Below, in pieces: positions 8,608-19,420 of a DNA stretch of 64,000 nt. Origin of the DNA: Desulfuromonas versatilis (GTDB lineage: Bacteria > Desulfobacterota > Desulfuromonadia > Desulfuromonadales > NIT-T3). The DNA lies in assembly GCF_019704135.1 (NCBI RefSeq), contig NZ_AP024355.1:682001-746000 (forward strand), in the 5' to 3' direction. Made by a program: the position numbers and the translations under genes. Within the stretch, counting starts at the first letter, position 1, and the number at the start of each line of letters is the position of its first letter. The notes under the pieces are model-generated. The model saw only the letters and a program-made list of their open reading frames with translations. It did not search any database and was not told the origin of the DNA.

Positions 8608-9171
8608 ATGTCAGGAAACGAGTTGATCGAAGGATTCATGGAGGCGGCCCGGCGCGTCGGCGCGGCTGTGGAACGTTGTCCGGACCTGGCTGCCGCGGTC
8701 GATTACGTCCGCAGAAACGCCGGGGGGACTCTGCTCCTGCCGACTTTCGCCAGCGGCGAGCGACTCGGGATCGCCGAGCGCTTGCGTGAGGCCGGAGTGG
8801 AAGTGCTGGATGCCGATTTCCGCCAGCATGCGCCGAAGGCGGCAGCCGGGCTGACCGGCGCCAACTTCGCCATCGCCGACACCGGCAGCGTGGTCCTGGA
8901 GAGCACCCCCGAGCCGATCCGTCTCGCCACCACGCTGCCCGAACGGCATTTTGTTCTGGTCGATGCCGGCAAGGTGGTGGCCAACGGCCTGGAGGCGGCG
9001 CCGATCCTGCGCCAGTTTCACCAGAGCCAGCCACGCAACTACCTCGCCTACATCACCGGCCCAAGCCGCACCGCCGACATCGAGCGGGTTCTGACCATCG
9101 GCGTGCACGGCCCGAAGGAACTGCATGTCCTGGTTCTCGAGGGGATTTCGGACGATTACTTGGAGATGTAA
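8608..9171 (+). CDS. lutC: LutC/LldG-type LUD-domain protein of L-lactate oxidation
   Basis: 187 residues forming a LUD domain: GGTLLLPTFASGERLG, TGANFAIADTGSVVLES, then GPSRTADIERVLTIGVHGPKE, the conserved C-terminal signature of LutC/YkgG. It is a subunit of the LutABC (LldEFG) NAD-independent L-lactate dehydrogenase, which oxidises L-lactate to pyruvate at the inner face of the membrane. ATG 8608 is preferred to GTG 8599 because GAGG is 8 bp upstream of it. It is followed 70 bp later by the LutB-LutA fusion. Confidence 0.9.
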   Translation: MSGNELIEGFMEAARRVGAAVERCPDLAAAVDYVRRNAGGTLLLPTFASGERLGIAERLREAGVEVLDADFRQHAPKAAAGLTGANFAIADTGSVVLESTPEPIRLATTLPERHFVLVDAGKVVANGLEAAPILRQFHQSQPRNYLAYITGPSRTADIERVLTIGVHGPKELHVLVLEGISDDYLEM

Positions 9172-9181
9172 GCCTTTATCC

Positions 9182-9217
9182 GACCGATCAGTCTGATCTG
9201 ACCGATCCGTCAGATTC
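9182..9217 (+). repeat. Two tandem imperfect 18-bp repeats
   Basis: GACCGATCAGTCTGATCT (9182-9199) is followed directly by GACCGATCCGTCAGATTC (9200-9217), with three or four differences. They lie between lutC and the lutB/A fusion; function unknown. Confidence 0.5.
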
Positions 9218-9241
9218 GTTCGCGATAGCGAGAGGAATACC

Positions 9242-11392
9242 ATGAACAAAGAACGTACCCGCCAATACAAACAGCGCATCGACGCGGCACTGGCCCAGCC
9301 CAAGTTGTCCGAGGCCCTGCACAAGTTCGGCGACGCTTACCTGATCTCCAGGCAGAACGCCTTTGCCGGCCTCGATTTCGAGGCGCTGCGCGGCGAGATC
9401 GCCGAGATGAAGGACCAGGTCCGGGAAAACCGTCAGGAGCTGCTCGAACAGTTCACCCGCAACGCCGAGGCCGCCGGAGCCAAGGTCTTTTTCGCCAGGA
9501 CCGCCGAGGAGGCCAACGCCTACATCGCCGAGCTGGCCCGCGAGAAAGGGGTGACGGCGGTGGCCAAGAGCAAGAGCATGGCCAGCGAGGAGACCCATCT
9601 CAACCATGCCCTTGAACATGTCGGCGCCAAGGCCGTCGAGACCGACCTGGGCGAGTGGATCATCCAACTCGCCGGCCAGCGCCCCAGCCACATGGTCATG
9701 CCGGCGATCCACATGTTCAAGGAAGAGGTCGCCGAGCTGTTCGGCAAGGTCACCGGCAAGCAGGAGCCGGCGGAGATCGCCCACCTGGTCCAGGTGGCCC
9801 GCGAGCAGCTGCGCCAGGCCTATTTCGATGCCGGGATGGGAATTACCGGGGCCAACATCGCGGTCGCCGAGACCGGCGGCATCGCCCTGGTGACCAACGA
9901 GGGCAACGCCCGGCTGGCCAGCACCCTGCCGAAGATCCACGTCGCCCTGGTGGGGATCGAGAAGCTGGTGCCGACCCTGGAGGACGCCGCCAAGGTGGTG
10001 CGCATCCTGCCCAAGAACGCCACCGGGCAGCTGCTCACCTCCTACGTCACCTGGATCCGCGGCGCCGTCCCCTGCGGCGAGGAGCAGAAGGAGCTGCACA
10101 TCGTGCTGCTCGACAACGGCCGCAGCGCCCTGGCCGAGTCGCCCCACTGCAAGGACGCCATGCGCTGCGTGCGCTGCGGCGCCTGCGCCAACGTCTGCCC
10201 GGTCTACCAGACCGTCGGCGGGCATGTCTTCGGCCACATCTACATCGGCGCCATCGGCATCATCCTGACCGCCTTCTTCCACGGCCTGGACAAGGCCGCC
10301 GAGATCGTGCGCGCCTGCATCGGTTGCCGCGCCTGCGTGGCGATCTGCCCGAGCAAGATCGACCTCGAGGGGATCATCCTGCACCTGCGCTCGGTGGTCG
10401 GCGACGAGGAAGGGATCGGCACCGCCAAGTCCATCGTCTTCAAAAAGGTCATGCGCAACCGCAAGCTGTTCCACTCGCTGGTGCGCGCCGGCAGCCTGCT
10501 GCAGAAGCCGGTCAGCAAAGGCGAGCGCACCATCCGCCACCTGCCGGCCTACTTCTCCTCCTTCACCGAGTGGCGCACCCTGCCGACCATCGCCGAAAAG
10601 CCGCTGCGCGACCAGTTCGACAGCGTGGCGAAAAAGCTCGACAAGCCCCGCTACCGGGTGGCCATGTTCGGCGGCTGCGCCAACGACTTCATCTATCCGG
10701 AGATGGGCGTTTCGCTCATCAAGGTGCTCAACCACCTCGGCGTCGAGGTCTACTACCCCCAGGAGCAGAACTGCTGCGGTATCCCCGCCCTCTACTCGGG
10801 CGACCGGGAGACCGCCGTGGAACTGGCCGAGCAGAACGTCAAGGCGATGCTCGCGGAAAACCCCGACTACATCGTCACCACCTGCCCGACCTGCACCATG
10901 GCCCTGAAGCGCGACTTCGTGGAGCACCTGCAGGACAACCCGGTCTGGGCGCAGAAGGCCGAGGAACTCTCCGCGAAGACCATGGACGTCTCGGCGTTCA
11001 TCGTCAACGTGCTGGGCGAGGCCGCGGCCTTCCAGGGCAAGGCGGCGGCGGAGAAGGTCACCTACCACGACTCCTGCCACCTGCGCCGCGGCGCCGGGGT
11101 CTGGCAGGAACCGCGAGAGCTGCTCACCACCTCGGGCAAGGAGCTGGTGGAGATGGCCCATGCCGACCGCTGTTGCGGCTTCGGCGGTTCCTACTCCTTC
11201 ACCAGCCACCCCAACATCTCCAAGCAGATCACCCGCGACAAGGTGGAGGACATCGAGAAGACCGGCGCCGCCACCGTCGCCATGGACTGCCCCGGGTGCC
11301 TGATCATGCTGCGCGGCGCCCTCGAGAAGCGGGGCCTGCCGGTGCGCGCCGCCCACACCGTGGAGCTGCTCGCCGAGGCCCTCGAAAAGTAA
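9242..11392 (+). CDS. LutB-LutA fusion, iron-sulfur subunit of L-lactate dehydrogenase
   Basis: 716 residues joining two normally separate subunits. Residues about 60-290 are a LUD domain (ITGANIAVAETGGIALVTNEG). Residues about 300-390 carry two 4Fe-4S motifs (CVRCGACANVCP and CIGCRACVAICP). Residues about 470-716 are two LutA/LldE-type CCG domains (NCCGIPALYSGDR and RCCGFGGSYSF). This is the LldEF-type arrangement known from Desulfovibrio lactate operons. With LutC it would make a complete L-lactate dehydrogenase. It ends at a strong terminator. Confidence 0.9.
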   Translation: MNKERTRQYKQRIDAALAQPKLSEALHKFGDAYLISRQNAFAGLDFEALRGEIAEMKDQVRENRQELLEQFTRNAEAAGAKVFFARTAEEANAYIAELAREKGVTAVAKSKSMASEETHLNHALEHVGAKAVETDLGEWIIQLAGQRPSHMVMPAIHMFKEEVAELFGKVTGKQEPAEIAHLVQVAREQLRQAYFDAGMGITGANIAVAETGGIALVTNEGNARLASTLPKIHVALVGIEKLVPTLEDAAKVVRILPKNATGQLLTSYVTWIRGAVPCGEEQKELHIVLLDNGRSALAESPHCKDAMRCVRCGACANVCPVYQTVGGHVFGHIYIGAIGIILTAFFHGLDKAAEIVRACIGCRACVAICPSKIDLEGIILHLRSVVGDEEGIGTAKSIVFKKVMRNRKLFHSLVRAGSLLQKPVSKGERTIRHLPAYFSSFTEWRTLPTIAEKPLRDQFDSVAKKLDKPRYRVAMFGGCANDFIYPEMGVSLIKVLNHLGVEVYYPQEQNCCGIPALYSGDRETAVELAEQNVKAMLAENPDYIVTTCPTCTMALKRDFVEHLQDNPVWAQKAEELSAKTMDVSAFIVNVLGEAAAFQGKAAAEKVTYHDSCHLRRGAGVWQEPRELLTTSGKELVEMAHADRCCGFGGSYSFTSHPNISKQITRDKVEDIEKTGAATVAMDCPGCLIMLRGALEKRGLPVRAAHTVELLAEALEK

Positions 11393-11425
11393 ATCTCTCC
11401 AACCCCTCAAGGGGTTTTCTCTCTC

Positions 11426-11456
11426 GCCCCGGCCTTTGGCCGGGGCATTTTTTTGT
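11426..11456 (+). terminator. Intrinsic terminator of the lut operon
   Basis: GCCCCGGCC / GGCCGGGGC hairpin with a 3-nt loop followed by a run of T (11448 onward). Confidence 0.9.
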
Positions 11457-11490
11457 TTTTTCGGATTAATTATCGATCTTCGGTGGATGG

Positions 11491-11593
11491 TTCCTCCCCC
11501 TTCAAGGGGGAGGTCTGGAGGGGGATGGGGTTGATTTGCGACCTGCCCCTGCAGGGCCCATCCCCACCCCGGCCCTCCCCTTGAAGGGGAGGG
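11491..11593. repeat. REP-like palindromic intergenic element
   Basis: Two GC-rich palindromes (CCTCCCCCTTCAAGGGGGAGG-type at 11492-11513 and CCCTCCCCTTGAAGGGGAGG-type near 11573-11592) flank an inverted pair (GGGGGATGGGG versus CCCATCCCC). The whole folds into a cruciform-like structure. Shorter similar palindromes occur near 20236-20270 and 55153-55176, so it probably belongs to a dispersed family. Confidence 0.6.
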
Positions 11594-11619
11594 AGATGGC
11601 GTAGTCGTCCTGGAATGCT

Positions 11620-13560
11620 TCAGCTGAAGATGCGCCGGAACAGCCCCTTTTTTTGTTGTTCGCGCTTCTCCTGCAGCAGCCGCAGCCCCTTGCGGGCCAT
11701 GCTGAGGCGGGCGTCGAGCTTGAGAGCCTTACTGAACTCGGCCTCGGCGAGGTTGTCCTGGCCGGCCTCGAGCAGCATCCAGCCCTTGAAGGCGAACCCC
11801 TTGCCGGTGCGTTCCAGGGTCAGGGCGCTGTTGAGCAGTTGGCGGCTCTTTTCCAGCACGGCTCGGCTGGCTGCGTTTTTCGGGTTGCGGTAAATCGCCC
11901 AGGCCAGGTGCGCCAGGTAATCCCCGTTGCCCGGGGCGATGTTGCAGGCATCCTGCAGGGCCTTCTCGGCATTGTCCCACTCCTCCATCTCGATGAACAC
12001 CTTGCCCGACTGGGCCTGCACCTGGGCCTGGAAGCGCTCGTCCCCCTTCTGCCCCAGGCCGATGCGGTCACTGCCCAGCAGCTCGTCGTAGCGCTCCTTC
12101 TTGACCACGTCGGAGAGGGTGTTGTAGGCGGTGCTGACCGTGGCGAGGATGTCCTCGACCAGGCGGCCGTCGACCCCGGAGAGGCGCATCATGGTGTCGG
12201 GGCCGAACTGGCGGGTGAAGGCGAAATAGCGCTCCTTGAGCATCTCGAAGGAGAACTTCGCCTGGTTCATGCCGAAGATCTCGTAATAATTCTTCCCCTT
12301 GAGACCCTGGAATACCCGGCGGATTTCCGCGGACTCCCCCTGGTCGCCCCCGCCGGCTGGCAGGGGCGAGGCCTCGGGGACCAGCGGCGCCTCGGCGGCG
12401 GTCTCGACCAGATCGGAAAAGCTCTCCAGGGGCTCGGCCGGCGGCGTGTTGGCATCCTCCTCGATGGCGTTGAACTGGGTCCGCTGGGGGAAGTCGGGCT
12501 GCGGCTGGGCCGCGGCCGGTTGTTCGGAGAGGGCCAGCATCCCCAGGGCATGGAGGGTCTGCGCCAGGGGCAGATGGGCGGTCTTCATCTCCAGGCATTC
12601 CATCAGCTGGCGGTTGCCGTCGAAGCGTTTCAGCAGGTGTTTGTCCGGGGCGGGCAGGCTCAGAAAGTTGATGAATCGGTGGTAGTTGGCGCCGGTGGCT
12701 GCATAGCGGTTGAGGTGGTTCTGCAGCAGGGCCTGGCAGGCGGGGTGGGTGGGATGTTTCAGATACCCCTGGTAGAGCAACTGGGGGAGATTGATGGTCA
12801 CCGGCTGCGCGGCCTCGAAGGCGGCGCAGGGTTTTTCCGTCGCCGTCATGGGGCCCCGGGCGAAGCCCTGGAGCAACTCGCCGGACAGATAATCGAGCTT
12901 GGCCTGCACCATTTCCGGGTAGTCGAGGCAGCCCATATGCACCACGGCCTCGCAACGGGACTGGCCCGGCCCGCTGTAGTAGGCGTACTCCGCGTCGGAG
13001 AGCAGCTGGCGACTTCGCAGGTATTGGCCGAAATCCCCGTACCGGAACCCGGGGACCAGCGCCACCGGCGCGCCGTCGAGAAAATAGACGGACCTCTCGC
13101 TTCTGCCGTCGCTGAGCTGCAGTTCCCCGGAAAAGCGGGCGAGAAAGGCCCGGACCAGGTGTCTGTCGATGGTTTCCGCGGTGGGGGCGGCGGTCTTGAG
13201 GGCCCTGTGTACCTCATCGAGCAGGGCCGCCGCGCGAAACGGTTTTTCGAGGTAGGCGCTGGCGCCGAGGGCTTTGGCCGCCCTGGCGTACTTGTCGCCC
13301 TTGTAGATGCCGGTGATGACGATGACCGGCAGGTCCTGGTGGCGCAGGTCCTGGCGGAGCTTTCTCAACAGTTCGATGCCGTGCAGCCCGGGGAGCTTGA
13401 GATCCAGGACCAGCAGGTCCGGTGGGGTTGCCAGCACGCTGTTCATGGCCTTGACGCCGTCGTCGACCCGTTCGGTGGCCAACCCCTGGCGGCGCAGCAG
13501 TGTCTCCAGTGCAACGGCGATGCTGTCGTTGTCCTCGGCGATCAGTATCCTGGGCTTCAT
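11620..13560 (-). CDS. Response regulator with DUF4388/PatA-like, J-like and TPR regions
   Basis: 646 residues. An N-terminal receiver domain (1-120) has acidic pocket E9/D10, phosphoacceptor D53, T83 and K106. A PatA/DUF4388-like segment (about 140-210) includes FLARFSGELQLSDG. A low-complexity linker (about 340-410) is followed by a J-domain-like helical block (about 430-505) with NYYEIFGM and KERYDELLG. TPR-like helices end the protein. The catalytic HPD of true J domains reads GPD here, so DnaK stimulation is doubtful. There is no DNA-binding domain, so output is probably by protein interaction. It follows mltG by 41 bp. Confidence 0.75.
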   Translation of the reverse strand: MKPRILIAEDNDSIAVALETLLRRQGLATERVDDGVKAMNSVLATPPDLLVLDLKLPGLHGIELLRKLRQDLRHQDLPVIVITGIYKGDKYARAAKALGASAYLEKPFRAAALLDEVHRALKTAAPTAETIDRHLVRAFLARFSGELQLSDGRSERSVYFLDGAPVALVPGFRYGDFGQYLRSRQLLSDAEYAYYSGPGQSRCEAVVHMGCLDYPEMVQAKLDYLSGELLQGFARGPMTATEKPCAAFEAAQPVTINLPQLLYQGYLKHPTHPACQALLQNHLNRYAATGANYHRFINFLSLPAPDKHLLKRFDGNRQLMECLEMKTAHLPLAQTLHALGMLALSEQPAAAQPQPDFPQRTQFNAIEEDANTPPAEPLESFSDLVETAAEAPLVPEASPLPAGGGDQGESAEIRRVFQGLKGKNYYEIFGMNQAKFSFEMLKERYFAFTRQFGPDTMMRLSGVDGRLVEDILATVSTAYNTLSDVVKKERYDELLGSDRIGLGQKGDERFQAQVQAQSGKVFIEMEEWDNAEKALQDACNIAPGNGDYLAHLAWAIYRNPKNAASRAVLEKSRQLLNSALTLERTGKGFAFKGWMLLEAGQDNLAEAEFSKALKLDARLSMARKGLRLLQEKREQQKKGLFRRIFS

Positions 13561-13601
13561 GGGCTCACCGTAATTGGCCTTGCGGGCAGTTGAAAAGCCT
13601 C

Positions 13602-14603
13602 TCAGCGGCGCAGTTGATAGCGCCTTACGTTGCGGTTGTGCTCCTCCAGGGTCGCAGCAAAAACGTGGGTGCCGTCGCCGCGGGCCACAAAATACAGATG
13701 GGGTGAATCGGCCGGGAAGGCGGCCGCCCTCAGGGCGTCCTCCCCCGGGCTGGCAATGGGGGTCGGCGGCAGCCCTTTCATCCGGTAGGTGTTGTATGGC
13801 GTCGGGGTCTCGAGGTGCTTCCGGGTCAGGTTGCCGTCGAAATTCTCGATGCCGTAGATCACCGTCGGGTCGGCCTGCAGCATCATCCCCCGTTTCAGGC
13901 GGTTGTGAAACACCGCGGAGATCACCGGCATTTCCGCCAGGTTGCCGGCCTCTTTCTGGATGATCGAGGCGAGGGTCACCAGCTGCTGCAGAGTAAAGCC
14001 CCGCTTGCGGGCCGCCTCGATCAGCTCCTGTCCGGTGCGCTGCTGGAACTGGCTCACCATGAGTTCGACCAGCCGCTTCTGGGAAATGCCGGCCACCACC
14101 GTGTAGGTCTCCGGGAACAGGTAGCCTTCCAGGGTCGGCGAGGCGATGCCCAGCCCGGCGATGAACTCGGGGTCGCCGGTGAGTTTGAGAAACTCTGCGC
14201 TGGTGCCGAACCCTTCGGCTTCGAGGCGCTGGGCGATCTCCCGCAGGGCCATCCCTTCGATGATGGTGATCTGCCGGCGGATCACGTCGCCGGCGATCAG
14301 CCGGTCGAGCACCTGGCCGGGCGTGGCCGGGGCGCTGAATGCATAGTCGCCGGCCTTGATTCTGCCGGCATCGCCCCTAAGGCGGGCCAGCAGGGTGAAG
14401 CGCTTTGCGCTGGCGATCACCCCTTCGTCTTTCAAGATTCCTGCCACTTTGGCAAATGAGGTGCCCGAGGCGATGGTGACGGTCCGGGCCTGGGGTGGTG
14501 CGATGGGCTGAAACAGGAAGGATCCGAACCAAACCGCCGGAATGATTAGGATAAACGAAGTGGCCGCGAGAACGGCCCGGGTAATGGTATGGCGACGGGT
14601 CAT
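13602..14603 (-). CDS. mltG: Endolytic murein transglycosylase MltG
   Basis: 333 residues with one N-terminal membrane anchor (about 9-28), a LysM-like segment (TVTIASGTSFAKVAGIL) and the YceG/MltG catalytic domain. Family markers are LEGYLFPETYTV, LASIIQKEAGN (catalytic Glu), VFHNRLKRGMMLQADPTVIYG and PTPYNTYRMKGLPPTPIASPG. It cleaves nascent glycan strands in the periplasm and helps set chain length. The length is normal and the gene is co-oriented with plsY upstream and the response regulator downstream. Confidence 0.95.
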   Translation of the reverse strand: MTRRHTITRAVLAATSFILIIPAVWFGSFLFQPIAPPQARTVTIASGTSFAKVAGILKDEGVIASAKRFTLLARLRGDAGRIKAGDYAFSAPATPGQVLDRLIAGDVIRRQITIIEGMALREIAQRLEAEGFGTSAEFLKLTGDPEFIAGLGIASPTLEGYLFPETYTVVAGISQKRLVELMVSQFQQRTGQELIEAARKRGFTLQQLVTLASIIQKEAGNLAEMPVISAVFHNRLKRGMMLQADPTVIYGIENFDGNLTRKHLETPTPYNTYRMKGLPPTPIASPGEDALRAAAFPADSPHLYFVARGDGTHVFAATLEEHNRNVRRYQLRR

Positions 14604-14699
14604 GGCAGGCCGGGCCGCGGAAAGGCAGGGTTCAAGTCAAAAAGCCGGACTATGTTAGAAAGATTCGATGAGAGATGTCAAGCGTGAGTTGGTCCGGGA

Positions 14700-15290
14700 T
14701 CAGGCCTTGAAACGGCTTTCCGTGCCGTTTTTGAGACGCTCGATGTTGGCGCGGTGGCGGAAAATGACCAGGGCGCTGATCGCCATTGTGGCCAGAAAAA
14801 GAGGCAAGGAGCGGTTCACGGCGAGCACCAGGAAGGGGATGGCCCCGGCTGCGCAGATGGATGCCAGCGAGACGTAGCGCCACTGCCAGAGGATGGCTGC
14901 GAACAGGGCGAAGGCCCCCAGAACCGCCAGGGGCGAGAGGACCAGGTAGATCCCCAGGGCGGTCGCCACCCCCTTGCCGCCCTTGAAGCCGAGGTAGACC
15001 GGGTAGCAGTGGCCGAGAAAGGCGGCCAGGGCGACCAGGCCGAGTTGCAGGTCGGGGTAGCGCAGCACGGCCGCGGCGTAGAGAACGGGAATCACGCCCT
15101 TGAGGGCGTCGCCTACCAGGGTGAGAATCCCCAGCCGACGACCGGCGACCCGGTAGACGTTGGTCGCCCCGATATTGCCGCTGCCCGACTGGCGTACGTC
15201 GCCGACCCCGGCCAGGCGGGTGAGCAGGACCCCGGTGGGAATGGCGCCGATGAGGTAGGCGGCGATAAGGGCAGTGGCGAGTCCGAGCAT
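14700..15290 (-). CDS. plsY: Glycerol-3-phosphate acyltransferase PlsY
   Basis: 196-residue inner-membrane enzyme that acylates glycerol-3-phosphate with acyl-phosphate in the first step of phospholipid synthesis. The three family motifs are present: GSGNIGATNVYR, GHCYPVYLGFKGGKGVAT and the downstream VSLASICAAGAIPFL region. The ATG at 15290, with GGGGGA just upstream, is chosen over a TTG seven codons earlier. Confidence 0.95.
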   Translation of the reverse strand: MLGLATALIAAYLIGAIPTGVLLTRLAGVGDVRQSGSGNIGATNVYRVAGRRLGILTLVGDALKGVIPVLYAAAVLRYPDLQLGLVALAAFLGHCYPVYLGFKGGKGVATALGIYLVLSPLAVLGAFALFAAILWQWRYVSLASICAAGAIPFLVLAVNRSLPLFLATMAISALVIFRHRANIERLKNGTESRFKA

Positions 15291-15692
15291 GAATTCCCCC
15301 AAAAGCAGCAAAGCGGCCGCAGCCGCTTCGATTCCCCTGAAAATACAAACACCTTTCTAGCATGGCTGCTGCAGGAAAGCAAGATTTTTCCCCCTTGAGC
15401 GGACCCCGGCGTCGGGGGCAGGGGGTTTCGCTGAGCGGATCGTTGAAACAAAGGGCGAAGCCGCGCTTGACTGGGTGGATTTGTCTGGTATTTTCCTCAA
15501 TAAGAATGATTACGATTGTCTTTCGACTCGAATTCGTGATTCCGGGACGGGAAAACCTGTAAGTGCCTGGCCAGAAAAAGTGATCCAAAAGATTCTTGGG
15601 CGACCCTATGGGTCGCCGATGAATTTTTGATGACTCAGGAAGGTCGATGAATCGCACTTATCGCCCAGTCGGAACTCACGAGCCAGGTGCAA
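15291..15692. other. Intergenic region between plsY and the Fur/PerR gene
   Basis: A 402-bp divergent spacer. It holds a Fur/PerR-box-like sequence (15499-15517) and a short hairpin GGCGACCC/GGGTCGCC at 15599-15617 with a weak T-stretch. No gene is visible. Confidence 0.6.
15499..15517. promoter_or_regulatory. Possible Fur/PerR box
   Basis: AATAAGAATGATTACGATT is a 19-bp partial palindrome (six of nine positions symmetric) that resembles Fur-family boxes. It lies about 180 bp upstream of the Fur-family gene, which suggests autoregulation, but the match is only moderate. Confidence 0.35.
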
Positions 15693-16139
15693 ATGCCGAC
15701 CATGGATCAACCCAGGCTTGAAAATCTGCTCACAAGCTTTACCGAAGCCTGTCGCCAGGCCGGCCTTAAGCTGACGCATCAACGCCTGGAAATTTTCCGC
15801 GAGCTGGCGGTTGCGGTGGATCACCCCACCGCGGAAACCCTGCACCAGAGGCTGTTGCAGCGCATCTCCACGCTCTCGCTGGACACCGTTTACCGGACCC
15901 TGGCCACCTTTTGCGAATACAACCTGGTGCAGAAGGTCGAGACGGTGGAGAGCCAGGCCCGTTTCGAAGTGGTCCACAGCCGGCACCACCACCTGATCTG
16001 CAAACACTGCCGGGAAATCATCGATTTCGACTGGCCGTTCTTCGACACGGCCGGCCTGCCCGAGGCGATCCGCGGCTGGGGCAAGGTCGACAGTCGCCAC
16101 GTGGTGGTCTACGGGGTCTGCGACAAGTGCCTGAAATAG
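15693..16139 (+). CDS. Fur-family repressor, probably PerR-like
   Basis: 148 residues. A winged helix (about 20-85: LKLTHQRLEIFRELAV and STLSLDTVYRTLATFCEYNLV) is followed by a dimerisation domain with HSRHHHLICKHCREIIDF and a C-terminal CDKC. The two CxxC pairs form the structural zinc site and the His cluster the regulatory metal site. The next two genes encode peroxide-defence enzymes, which favours PerR over iron-sensing Fur. The start is uncertain: ATG 15693 has AGG 5 bp upstream; GTG 15687 and ATG 15702 are alternatives. Confidence 0.85.
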   Translation: MPTMDQPRLENLLTSFTEACRQAGLKLTHQRLEIFRELAVAVDHPTAETLHQRLLQRISTLSLDTVYRTLATFCEYNLVQKVETVESQARFEVVHSRHHHLICKHCREIIDFDWPFFDTAGLPEAIRGWGKVDSRHVVVYGVCDKCLK

Positions 16140-16287
16140 AAACGGACCGGGTGGGGTTTTTTTTTTCAGCCGGACGTCACGAATAGTTCCTAGGTAGGAT
16201 AGTTAATTAATCGTTCGACCCAGATCCCCGGCATCCCTCCCCGCCCCCCGCTGCCAGCCGGAGCCGGCCGCGAGGCAGGGAGCATAA

Positions 16288-18591
<2,304 letters not shown>

Positions 18592-18599
18592 TTTTCTCT

Positions 18600-18630
18600 G
18601 CCGGGGCGGGCAAGCCCCGCCCCGGCGTTT
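18600..18630 (+). terminator. GC-rich hairpin after katG
   Basis: GCCGGGGCGGG / CCCGCCCCGGC with a short loop and then GTTT. The T-stretch is short, so termination may be partial and allow readthrough into rbr. Confidence 0.55.
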
Positions 18631-18702
18631 CCCGTCAACCCCTGGGGGCGGGCGCCATGGCGCCGGCCCTCATCACCATCATTCGCAAGGAGAAGGACTG
18701 CA

Positions 18703-19278
18703 ATGCCCAGCATCAAAGGAACCGAGACCGAAAAGAACCTGCTGAAATCGTTCGCCGGCGAAAGTCAGGCCCGCACCCGCTACACCTATTTCGCCGCCGT
18801 CGCGAAAAAGGAAGGCTACGTGCAGATCTCCGATATCTTCGAGGAGACTGCCAACCAGGAGAAGGAGCACGCCAAGCGTTTCTTCAAGTTCCTCGAGGGG
18901 GGAGATCTGGAAATTACCGCCTGCTTCCCGGCGGGCAGGATGGGTACCACGGCCGAGAATCTGCTGGCCGCGGCGATGGGCGAGAACGAGGAGCACAGCG
19001 AACTGTATCCGGCTTTCGCTGCCAAGGCCCGCGAAGAAGGGTTCGGTGAGATCGCCCAGGTCTGGACGGCGATCTCGGTGGCGGAAAAGCAGCACGAGAA
19101 ACGCTATCGCGACCTGTTGGCCAATCTCGAAAATGGGCAGGTATTCACCCGCGAGGAAATTGTGACCTGGCGCTGCCGCAACTGCGGCTACCTGCACATC
19201 GGCCAGCAAGCCCCGGAGAAGTGTCTCGCCTGCATCCATCCCAAGGCCCATTTCGAGCTGCTCGGCGAGAACTGGTAG
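18703..19278 (+). CDS. rbr: Rubrerythrin
   Basis: 191 residues. A ferritin-like four-helix di-iron domain (1-150) contains FAGESQARTRYTYFAAVAKKEGY, ETANQEKEHAKRFF and AEKQHEKRY. A C-terminal rubredoxin domain follows with CRNCGYLH and CLACIHPKAHF. It is a non-haem peroxidase that reduces hydrogen peroxide to water in anaerobes. The second rubredoxin knuckle reads CLAC rather than the usual CPAC. An AAGGAG site lies 8 bp before the ATG. Position after katG makes a peroxide-defence unit. Confidence 0.95.
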   Translation: MPSIKGTETEKNLLKSFAGESQARTRYTYFAAVAKKEGYVQISDIFEETANQEKEHAKRFFKFLEGGDLEITACFPAGRMGTTAENLLAAAMGENEEHSELYPAFAAKAREEGFGEIAQVWTAISVAEKQHEKRYRDLLANLENGQVFTREEIVTWRCRNCGYLHIGQQAPEKCLACIHPKAHFELLGENW

Positions 19279-19327
19279 GCTGCCGGCGAAGCCGGACTTC
19301 AGGGCCTTTTATCCCCGAAAATGCACA

Positions 19328-19362
19328 GGGCGCCGGATCGGTTGAAGCGATCCGGCGCCCTT
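19328..19362 (+). terminator. Intrinsic terminator after rubrerythrin
   Basis: GGGCGCCGGATCG / CGATCCGGCGCCC with a 7-nt loop, followed by TTGT. It lies between converging genes. Confidence 0.75.
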
Positions 19363-19420
19363 GTCGTTGCAGGGGGGGAAGCGGAAGCCCGGGCAGAACT
19401 TTCTGGCGGCCGTCGGGCCC

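Noticed and set aside
9188-11410. 740-codon minus-strand frame opposite the LutB-LutA fusion
   Set aside because: Gly/Leu/Asp/His-rich shadow without any family motif; the plus strand encodes clear Fe-S and CCG motifs.
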